Source: Ilyonectria destructans (Eukaryota > Ascomycota > Sordariomycetes > Hypocreales > Nectriaceae). From it: a DNA stretch of 64,000 bases. The stretch is taken from assembly GCA_020740775.1 (NCBI GenBank), contig JAHEWK010000019.1:248001-312000 (forward strand). Reading direction: 5' to 3'. The notes beneath the pieces are model-generated. The model did not search any database. It had not been told where the DNA came from and saw only the letters and a program-made list of their open reading frames with translations. Below, piece by piece: positions 1-9,100 of the stretch (the stretch's first letter is position 1; the number at the start of each line of letters is the position of its first letter). The position numbers were made by a program, and so were the translations under genes.

Positions 1-1
1 T

Positions 2-221
2 ACAAAGGAAGTCATCCACCCACGCTGGTGGCTAGATAAGCCCTTGGTAGAGATTCCCTCTATTTGTATGTGATTTTCGCTGACTTTTACCTCTAGGACC
101 TCGAAGAGCCACTCTTATGCATCCGCGATCCCGATATCGTCACAAACCTCCGCGGCAGACCGCGCCTTCCTATCAATAAGAAGCTCACGATACCCTCGAG
201 CTTGCAAGCTCCGCCGACCCT

Positions 222-252
<31 letters not shown>

Positions 253-594
253 GCTGTAAGGCAGCCTCGTCAGAGTCAGCAGACGACCCGCCGCCTCAAT
301 CCAAGCGTGTGGCGGACCCTGACTCAAGCCGAGATCGAGGAAGAGGCACCCAGCAGCCAGCGGTCCCGTGGGCCGTCCTCACAGAGATCACAGAGCCGCC
401 CCAGTACTAGGGGCCGAGGAACAAGAGGCCGACGAGGCAGGGGAGGAAGGACCGCAACAGCGGCTGCAGCGACGCCGCTGTCATCGGCCGTAGAGGAGGT
501 CATCCCAGCTACGCAGCCGGAGCCCTCACAGCCCTCACAGCAGCCGGGGCACCTACAGCTGCAGTGGCAGCCGCAATGGCAGCCGCCGGAATAA
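2..594 (+). pseudogene. C-terminal fragment of a Mutator-like (MULE) transposase, tentative
   Basis: An open frame runs from about 92 to a stop at 594 and appears to continue a frame that enters from the window edge, possibly across a small intron around 66-102. It reads through an RGRPR basic motif, then a Pro/Thr repeat caused by the CCCCGA microsatellite, a TTRRLNPS motif, and an Arg/Gly-rich tail (RGRGTRGRRGRGGR) followed by a Gln/Pro-rich end. A basic RGRP-type motif and an STRR-NPS-like end are familiar from C-termini of fungal MULE transposases. The catalytic DDE part would lie outside the window. The fragment could also be an unrelated low-complexity protein; the call rests on short motifs only. 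Confidence 0.35.
216..252. repeat. CCCCGA hexanucleotide microsatellite
   Basis: About six tandem copies of the hexamer ACCCCG/CCCCGA, with the first unit imperfect. In the plus frame it encodes alternating Thr-Pro. Confidence 0.85.
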
Positions 595-1265
595 CTGCCG
601 GGCCGGCTCAAAGTTACGAACTTCACGGGGAAACTGCGGAGATGCGTTTTTTGAACGATTTGGCGGCAGCCGGGCTCGCGGGCTGTTGCGTTATGTCAGT
701 AGCTGTTAAATTCACTTATTGTTCATGACGTTCTCCGACTTACACTGTAAATTTGGTGTGGAGGAGAGAAGATCCGAAATGCGGGGGGAAAAAGTGGGGT
801 CACGTGACAAAGGTTGTGCAATTAGAGATTTGGGGTTGTGCGAATAGTAATACTCTATTATTATCTCGTAAACCTAAAAATCCATACAGCGTCCAATTTT
901 TGCTTTTGCTTCTTCCTTTTCAATCTTTCTGCAGGGTCTCGTGGGGTTTGTATTACTGACAAACGAACTTAAAGGCTATTTTTCCAAGTGTTCAGAGCCC
1001 TATCTACGGCGGCAAGGCATGTTGTTGATTGAGGAGTAAGATCTAACCCGGTCGGGAAACCGCCCAAAAGACCTTCCACCCCTCGGACTGACTATTCTCC
1101 CGATCTTTCTGCACAGCCCCCATCAGCCTCTATCAGCCCTTATCGGCTTTGCTCACCCATTATGAAAGATACCTTCCCTCTCATGCAATTATGCTCTGCA
1201 TTCTAGCTGTCTCTATCTGATAAGTTCTATAAACGTTTTAAGACTTTTTGAGAGCAGTTGGCAGG
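595..1265. other. Non-coding stretch, nothing recognised
   Basis: No ORF in this stretch has recognisable family motifs. It is of mixed composition and I see no repeat or RNA gene in it. Confidence 0.5.
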
Positions 1266-1756
1266 ATGATCCATCTATTAGAACTCACAGTTGGGCAAGT
1301 GGCCGCCATTATTGCCGCAGGAGTAGCAGTCAGTACGTGATGTATGATCCCTCTGCTTGAGACACACCCAGTTAACTACGACAGTCAAACTATGCCTGCC
1401 AAACCTACTAGTATTCCTTTTCATAGGAATACTGCGTGAAGACAATAGTGCTGTAACCGCGAGCGCCGTATCATGGTATGTCTGCAGTACTGTACTGTAC
1501 CAATAGAATCATTTATCCCATCCCTTGCAGGTCCGCCATAAGCAAGTTACTGTATTCTTCTAACTGGCCGACTCTCCTATGCGGCGATTCTGCCGCTTCA
1601 GAAGGCGTGGTCTTATCGGCCAGGATCTTTAAGTATGTTGGGTTACTAGCCATCCTGCTAGTCTCTATTGCGGCAATCGTCACACCGTTAGGTCTCTATG
1701 AAGCTGTCGTCCCGAGTGAGAGTCTGACGGACGAAAGCTTCCATTATAGGGTTTAA
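1266..1756 (+). pseudogene. N-terminal piece of a conserved fungal membrane protein, truncated
   Basis: Three exons splice in frame: 1266-1332, 1427-1475 and 1531-1756, with GTACGT and GTATGT donors and CATAG and TGCAG acceptors. The product begins MIHLLELTVGQ, carries an NSAVTASAVSW segment across the second junction, then NWPTLL and a hydrophobic stretch that includes AIVTPLGLYEAVVP, and stops soon after. The TPLGLYE signature is one I associate with a widespread but functionally uncharacterised family of large fungal membrane proteins. Those are several hundred residues long, so this is only the N-terminus. Downstream sequence is unrelated and turns AT-rich, so the gene was probably cut by a rearrangement or insertion. 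Confidence 0.5.
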
Positions 1757-1894
1757 GTTAGGGTGAATTTACTATTCTAAGCTATCTTGCTAGTCTGTTT
1801 TACTCTAGCGGAATATTTCTTGGAAACTAAAGATTACAGGAAATACGCAGGATTGAGATTTCCCGAGCAGTGTCGACAACAAACACCCGATCTA

Positions 1895-2238
1895 AAGCAA
1901 ACATAGCGCCTCGAGATACACGATTGCCTTGCCCTTTTCTTCAAAGCCACGGGTCCGAAATAATCCAAATAACCTTGCGACTTCAATTGAACGCCTATCC
2001 CATCCGAGACGTTCCCAATCTCCTCGTAGAAGGTTTGCCAGAATCACTCCCGGAGGCTAAGATAGTTAGGACGAAAGTGCCAACTAGTCAGAGTCTGAAC
2101 GCCAAGTATAGTCTCAGAGCCGTCAAGAGAAATGCTAAATGAGGTAATTATGGCATCCGGCCAATCGGCGACGCCTGTGGTGCGTCCTGTGGCCTCGTCC
2201 ATGTGGATGTTGTGAGAAAACGCGTTCACACTCATCAC
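1895..2238 (-). pseudogene. Fragment of an APH-type phosphotransferase gene
   Basis: Read on the minus strand, the fragment contains NIHMDEATGRTTGVADWPDA, which resembles the catalytic and metal-binding region (NI-VD-TG-I-GVVDWADA) of fungal aminoglycoside-phosphotransferase-fold proteins. It continues through ETILGVQT and WHFRPN to FWQTFYEEIG. The usual HGDL motif upstream is not preserved. A TGA interrupts the frame before FWQTF, and a frameshift near position 2000 is needed to continue into ARLFGLFRTRGF. It is a decayed fragment with no start or end, next to the RIP-mutated block. Confidence 0.5.
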
Positions 2239-4947
2239 TTATTGCTGGGCAACTGAATAAGTTAAAGGCCATCTTGGATAGAATGGGGCAGTCAGATGTA
2301 TAGCGAACCTACCACTCCAGAGGACCCCCAACATCCAGATCAGCCTTATTAGTTCTAGCTATAAACTCACCCAGCTCGGATATCAGTTTTATCTGCTTCC
2401 CTTATATAGCTGACGCCGTAATAGCAGTAAGCCTCTGATAATACTTATGAGCTTGCAGAGTGAATTAAGCCTTATTATATTATCAGTAATAGCCTCCTCC
2501 TCCTCCTCCTCTTCCTCCTGCTATAGTGCTCCTTCTATTAAGTCTACTTCTATAGCTACTTCCTTATATTATATATAAGCCTTCTGTATCCCTCTCTTTA
2601 TTCTATTAATCTATTACTTATTATAACTCTATTTAAGCTTAAAGTAGGTAAATTTATTTACTAAATATAAAGTAGTCTATATATCGGTATATAGATATAG
2701 TATCTATAAGTTTAAAATATTCCTTAAGCTTAATATAAGTAGTATTAATAGTATAGAAATAGTATATTAATACTATATTAGGGTAATTATCTATAAATTT
2801 CCCAGCCTTCTAAAGCTTTTTAAAAGGGATATTAAGTAACTTAATTATCTTATAGAGGGAGCTATATAATTCTTCTAAACTAGCTTTATTTATTTAGCCT
2901 TCTATATACTTTATTAGATTTTTAAAAAGCTTTAAGATATTAAAAAAGTAGCTTAAATTAATATAATCTTATAAAGTAAGAATATTCTATAAGATATTAT
3001 ATTCTCTATTAATATAGTTATTAGAGGTTATAAAATAGTAAAATAAGATAATATTATTATAAAAGAGATATTTTAATAAAGAATATAAAGTTAAGAGGTA
3101 TATAAAGATAAAAAAAATAGATAGTATAAAATAGTATAAGATAGTGTATTAATAGTATATTATATTATAATAATAATATAGAATTATTCTGAAATTACCT
3201 AACGAGTTTTAACGTTTTTATAAATAATTTTCTTAAAATCTAATTATTATATTAAAATAATGAGTATACTATTAGAAAGCCTTAAATTCCAGCTTTCTTA
3301 TAGTACTATATTTATTCTTATAAGTACTTTTCTTATTAAGTAATACTAATTTTAAATAGTAAATAACTTAAAATTAATTAATTTAAAAGTATAAATAGAT
3401 TAATAAGCTAATTTAGGCTGATTAATTATACAGTATTAATATTGCTATTAATACTGTATTTTAGTATATTATTATAAGACTTTTATTAGAATTTTTAAGC
3501 TATATTTTAAAACTAAAAACTTAAAGCTTAATTATATAAGAAGTTATATATAGTTATATATTTATAGTTTTTAATAATAGTTATATATAGTTAAAAAAGA
3601 ATAGATTAATAGTATAGTGGAGTTTTAAAGCTCTTTTAATTATAGAATAAATAGAATTTCAGTAAATACTGCTATTAACTAAAACTTAAAGTTAGAATTA
3701 AAGTGAATTTACTATTTTAAGCTATCTTACTAGTCTGTTTTACTCTAGTTATAAAGGAATTACATACAGTTTTACTAAAAGAAAGAGAGTAAAAAGATAG
3801 AAAAATAAAGAAGCTAGAAAAGAGATAAAGAGAGAAAAGAGATAAAAAGAAAAAATAAATAAGAAAATAAGAGGAGGAAATAGAGAGAGAGAAAAAGAAA
3901 AGAGAAAAAGAGATAGAGGTAAAAGAAGAAATAAAAGTTAGATAGAAGGAAAAGTAAAAGGAAAAATAAAAGAAAAAATAAAAGGGAAAATAAAAGGGAA
4001 AATAGAAAAAAGCTAAGGAAAAAACAGTTAGTTATTTACTGGTATAGCTTATCTCTAAGTTCTAAAAGAATAAATACTTAACTTTAAGTCTATTTTTAGG
4101 CTACTAGTAGTAATAAAAACTACTAAGTTTATTTTAAACTTAGCTAATATTAAGCTAATAAAGATATTTAGCCAGCTAGCTACAGTAAGTTCTAGTAGGC
4201 TTTATAGCTACTTATAGATCTTAGCTATTTCCTTTTTTATTATTTCTTCTACTAAAAAGATTAAGAAATAGAAAAAGAGGCCTAAAGATAAATATTTCCT
4301 TTTTTTCTTTACTGCTATCTCTATTAGTATTTAATAGAGGTTCTTCTTTATTAACCTAATATTAATAGCTACTATTTTTACATTATAAAAATAGTAGCTA
4401 TTTTCTAACTTAATAGAAAAATCAGCTCTTTTTTCTACTAAAAAGCTAATAAAAAGTTTAGCTTCCACTTTTAAGTCTGCCTAACTAAAGAGTGTATTTA
4501 TAAAGGTATAGAAAATTTAGTTATAATATAAGATCTATCTTTTTTTAGCAGTCTTATAAATATTCTTATAACTTAAGTTAGTCTTTAAGCTATAGTAGCT
4601 ATAAAGAGAGTTTTAAGTTTTAATTAAAAAAAGAAGTTAGCTTCTAATAACTTTAGTTATCTTAAAGTTAACTAAGGTATATTATTTTTAAATAGATATA
4701 ACTTTAAGCTACTTTTTACTGAGGTAGCTAGTATTTTCCAGAAGGGCTTTTTTAGCTAGCTTTTTTAGCTTCTTTATTAGCCTTTTTATTTTAGTTTTAA
4801 TATCTTAAGCTAAAACTTCTTAGGTTATTAGAGGGAGTCTTTTTCTAGCTTTCTTAAGTTACTAAAGAAAAAAGCTAAAAAGATTAAAGCTAGTTAGGCT
4901 AGAGGTTAGTTTAATTTAGTTAAGAATATTTTAAGCTGCCTTCTTAG
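2239..4947. repeat. RIP-mutated AT-rich tract
   Basis: From about 2400 the sequence becomes extremely AT-rich, dominated by TA dinucleotides, with almost no open frames over 60 codons. This is the pattern left by RIP, which converts CpA to TpA on both strands of repeated DNA. A CTCC-type microsatellite lies at about 2493-2519. A segment of about 50 bp at 1754-1808 recurs at 3690-3757 with C-to-T changes. A purine-rich stretch of about 240 bp begins at 3778. I cannot identify the ancestral elements. Confidence 0.8.
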
Positions 4948-5389
4948 TGTAACGGTCGTGTTCTCTGGACTGCCGTATACGTGGTATAGGGTAGGCGAGA
5001 GACGGGTTGCTGGTGGATAAACCGTAGGTTTATGTTAGCAGATCGGTTAGGGCGTCACTTACTGGGTAAATGTTACGTCTGGTAATAGTCAAGCACAGTG
5101 ATGCGTAGCGAGTCAAGGTGATTGAGGTAACCAAGTTGTATTGATAGCTGAGGTAGCTAAGAGTCTAGGAAAGTGCTAATGAACGTGTGTCTATATACTA
5201 GAATGATAGGTGAGGCTCACGGCGGTGAGCCTTGGAATCGCAGGTGAGCCGGAGAGGCTCACGCGTGAGCCGTAGAGGCTCACGGGTGAGTCCTTTAGTA
5301 CGGCGTGAGCCGCAGTGAGGTGTATTTGATTGGGGGAAATTTGTGGGGTGCACGTGACGCCAGGCGTCTACGCGGCACGGGTCGTAACA
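4948..5389 (-). repeat. Left LTR (3' LTR of the chromovirus)
   Basis: 442 bp, TGTAACGG...CGTAACA on the plus strand. In element orientation it begins TGTTACGACC and ends CGACCGTTACA. It contains a cluster of GGCTCAC/GTGAGCC inverted heptamers at about 5213-5315. The copy at 12961-13402 appears identical. Confidence 0.95.
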
Positions 5390-5394
5390 CGATG

Positions 5395-5404
5395 TCTCCC
5401 CTCC
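5395..5404 (-). promoter_or_regulatory. Candidate polypurine tract
   Basis: In element orientation the sequence GGAGGGGAGA lies 5 nt upstream of the 3' LTR, the expected place and composition for the plus-strand DNA synthesis primer. Confidence 0.55.
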
Positions 5405-5574
5405 GTTGGTCCTTGTCCCCAAGGCCAGCTACCAGGCCTGTTTCAAATTTCCTTCGTGCGTTCGCACTTAGTCCTGTATTCCCCTCATGGTTTGCTGACG
5501 ACATGTCTACAGCTAAATCCACGAGAAACCGAAAAGCGCAGGCAGTCTTGATTGCTACTACGGGTTTCGTCGTC

Positions 5575-6096
5575 ATGCCTTGTTCCTACTGTTCGCCGCG
5601 GAACTTGAAGTGCGTAATGAAGGAGGGCCACTCGAAGTGTGCCGAGTGCACGCGTCGTGGTCGCCCTTGCGACGGTCAGGGCATCTCCCTGGTGGCAGGT
5701 GAGGCTGTTCCGAGTTGTCCTGGGGTTTTGTTCGTTCTGATTTGTGGTGTAGCGGATCGTCTGGCGCTCGAAAAACAGCGTCTGGAAGCTGCCGAGGAGG
5801 CTACCGAGGAGGAACTGATCCAGCTACAACAACAACTGAACGAGCGTCTTTCTCGTTTGATGCGACTTCGTCGCCAGAAGCGACAGTTGGTCGAGAAGGG
5901 TACTCAGATGTTAAATCGTGGTCTCGCGTCCATGGACGAGTTGGACGAGACCGAACGGTTAGAGTCGGAGGCGGTGGTTTCTGCGCAGTCCGTCCTGGTG
6001 ACGGACCTTATTGACTGGAACGCCGTAGGTTCTTCGTTTGACTTCTCGTCTGGCGTTATTGGTGAAGGTTCTTCGGAAGGCGTTGCGCATGGTTGA
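5575..6096 (+). CDS. Opposite-strand ORF of the chromovirus: Zn2Cys6-like cluster plus coiled coil
   Basis: The frame begins at ATG 5575 (MPCSYC). A 54-nt GT-AG intron at 5699-5752 is likely, with a CTGAT branch-like motif and GTGTAG acceptor; exons 5575-5698 and 5753-6096 give about 155 residues. The intron is a multiple of three, so read-through gives 173. The N-terminus has cysteines spaced C-x2-C-x6-C-x8-C-x2-C-x6-C, which matches the fungal binuclear zinc cluster. A heptad-rich segment (ALEKQRLEAAEEATEEEL and onwards) predicts a coiled coil. It runs opposite to gag-pol, and its stop lies 4 nt from the pol stop. Its 5' region and promoter would lie in the 3' LTR. I recall similar ORFs near gypsy elements in other fungi but know of no assigned function. 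An upstream in-frame ATG at 5503 is also possible. Confidence 0.7.
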   Translation: MPCSYCSPRNLKCVMKEGHSKCAECTRRGRPCDGQGISLVAGEAVPSCPGVLFVLICGVADRLALEKQRLEAAEEATEEELIQLQQQLNERLSRLMRLRRQKRQLVEKGTQMLNRGLASMDELDETERLESEAVVSAQSVLVTDLIDWNAVGSSFDFSSGVIGEGSSEGVAHG

Positions 6097-6100
6097 GGTC

Positions 6101-9100
6101 CTAGAATCTGTCCCAATGCATATTTCCTGGGGTACTTCTTCGTTTGAGGAAGTCCTTTAGTTTGGCTTGACAATGCGTGAGGTGTTCGTAGGGTTCCCAT
6201 GTATCTTCTGAGGGGTCGCAGTCTTCCCATCTCACAAGATATTTCGTTTTGTTGTTTTCTCTTTTCATGTCGAGGATTGTTTTGACCGTGAATTCCTGGT
6301 CATTCTCGACTTCCGTTTCTTGATTGTTGTCCCATGTTTTGACGTGAATGGTGTCTGCTGCTGATTCGAGTAATGAAATGTGAACGATTGGATGGAGCTT
6401 GACCTTTGGTGGTAAGTCCAGTTTGTAGTTGTTTTCTGAGATTTTTTCCAAAATTTTGTAAGGTCCGATGAATTTGAAGTCCAATTTGTTGTTCGGCCTT
6501 TTTGTCTTGATGTTTTTTGTTGCGAGGTAAACCATGTCTCCTCTCTGGAAGATTGGTCCTTTCAATCTTTTCCTGTCGTAATATTTTTTCATTTGTTTTC
6601 TGACGAACTCCAGTTCCGTCTTCATTTCTTCGTGTAGCTGTCGTAGCTGGTCGGTGTTGAGGATTGCCTTAGCGTTCAAGGGTCCTTCTCGTGATGATCT
6701 GTAGGCGTCGGGGGTGAATCCGAAGTTGGCGTAAGCTGGTGTGAGCTTCGTTGTTCCTGAGGTGGATGTGTTGTAGGCCAGTTGCGCCGTAGGTAGCTTC
6801 TGGACCCAGTTGTCTTGCTCATAGTTGACGTAGCACCGTAGGTACTGTTCGACTATTTGGTTGAGTCTTTCCGTTTGTCCATCCACTTGTGGTCTCCAAG
6901 CTGTCGTGAGCTTGTGGTTCAATCCCATTTGGGCCATCAGTCCTTGCCAGAACTTGGATGCGAATGTTGTTCCTCTGTCGGAGACAATCTCCATTGGCAA
7001 TCCGTGTATGCTGACGATGTTTCTTAAGAATACATAAGAAAGTTGTTCTGCGTCGGTAGACTCTTGGTAGGGTAGGAAGTATGAGAACTTCGTAAGCCTA
7101 TCCACGATGACGAATATGCTGTCGTAGAGTACTCCGGTTGTCGGGTCTTCAGATAGCGGGAGCTTGGTGATGTGGTCCATGGTGATGGATTCCCAAGGCC
7201 GTTGTGCTACTGGTAGTGGTTGTAACTGTCCATAAGGCTTGTGTCGTGGTGATTTTGACTTTTTGCACAAATCACATCCTTTGATGGTGTCTGAGACGGC
7301 TTTCTTCATTCGGGGGAATGAGTATGTTGTCCTGAGCCTCTCAAGGGTTCCGTTGATACCCTGGTGTCCGTGTACGGGATGTTCATGAACGTCCTGTACT
7401 AGTTGTTGTTGCAGTTCTTCGGGAACCTGCAATCGTTCCGTTCGTTCTTCCTCAGGTAGTGCGTCGTTGTACCCCTGGATTTCTTTTAGTAGTGGGTTGT
7501 CTGGTTCCACCGTGTGTGTCGCTGCGAGCGTTCTTCTGTCGAGCTCATCGACGAATCGTACTTTCTTCGCCGGTTCTGGGGGCTGTTGGGGTCCCATTTC
7601 TCTTTCTTCACAGATGTCGCATCGTCCAAAGTCTGCTGGGTTGGTGATGAATCTCCAATGAAACCTAGTGTGTGCTTGGTTGAGTGTGAGTCCTTGTTTC
7701 TGGTAGTCCTTTATGCGTTCCTGGCCGAATTCAGGCATGCATTCTGGGGGTATGAAGGCTCGTTTCTCGTGGGTAGGTATTCCATGCTGGTAGTCATACT
7801 CGTGGGGGTGGATGGCGTCGTTGTTATTCTCGTGACGATGGTACCGTCGTATCTTGTTTCGCCATTCTTCGTTTGGGGTTTCTAGCAGGTCTTCGTGTGC
7901 TATTCCGAGTTTCTTGTTGCACTCTGGGCATGCTGTCCGTGGGTAGTCGTCGTTTTTGGGTATCATGTAGTTGCGATGGAATCTTTCGTGGGCTTGGCTT
8001 TTTGTGAGCCCCTTGCTTTGGTAGCATTCCATTCTGTCCTTCAGAAAACTAGGTACTAGTCTCCGAGGTATGAATACTTGTTTGTGGTACGTTGGTATCC
8101 CACAGTCGTAGTCGAATTCGTTAGGAAACACTTCATCGTTGTTGTCGTAGAATGAGTGTTCCTTGCGGATCTTCGTCTGCCATTTCTTGCTGGGCATTTC
8201 GTTCATGTCGTGCCATTTTTCCTTGTACTTGTGGATGTTGGCGATGTATCTCTGTTTGAGATGTCCTTCCGGGGTCAGCTCAAGGAGTTGTTCGTTTTCC
8301 TTAGTGATGCCGGTGTCGAAGTCGGGTCGTCGGCTGATGGCGTCTGCTCTGCCATTTTCCGATCCTTTCTTGTGGATGATGACATAGTCAAATTCCGATA
8401 GGTATTCCGCGTAGCGAAGTTGCCTGCCACTGAGCTCTTGAGTGGTTGCAAAGTGTGAGATGTTCTTGTGGTCGGTGTAGACCTTGATCTTATGCTTGCT
8501 CCCTAAGAGGTAGTGTCGGAATTCTTTGAATGAGTTGACTATTGCGAGGAATTCTTTGTCGTAGATGGGGTAGTTGAGCTCCGCTCCGTGGAGTTTGTGC
8601 GAGTAGAAGGCGATTGGGTGCAACTTCCCGTTGATGTCTCTCTGTCCTATTTGGGATCCCAGACCAAAATTAGAGGAGTCTGTCTCCAGCTCAACTTCTT
8701 TGTCGGGGTCGAACATGACTAAGACTGGTTCGCTGAGAATTGCCTTTTTGATGTCGTTAAAAGCCTTTTGCGCCTTGGTGTCCCATCTGAAATCCACTCC
8801 TTTCTTCGTGAGTTCTGTGAGGGCGTGTCCGATACTTCCGAAATCGCGAATGAACTTTCGGTAGTAGTTGGCGAATCCCAGGAAGCTCTGTACTTCCTTG
8901 ACGTTTTCGGGTTTCGGCCAATCTTTGACAGCTTCGATTTTCTTGCGATCCATGCGGATCTCATTTGGACGGATGGTGTGTCCAAGGAAGTCCACTTCGT
9001 CCGTGTGGAACTTGCTCTTCTCCGGTTCAACGAGGAGGTTCGCGTCCTGTAGTTTCTTGAGTACCGCGTGGACGTGTTCCGTGTGTTCTTCTTCCGTGTC

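Noticed and set aside
2700..4900. Mitochondrial insertion as the source of the AT-rich tract
   Set aside because: No mitochondrial gene or tRNA is visible, and repeat pairs show RIP-type transitions that explain the composition.
5305..5574. Upstream extension of the opposite-strand chromovirus ORF into the LTR
   Set aside because: Open by chance through the LTR. The conserved part begins near MPCSYC at 5575; I kept the extension only as a remark.
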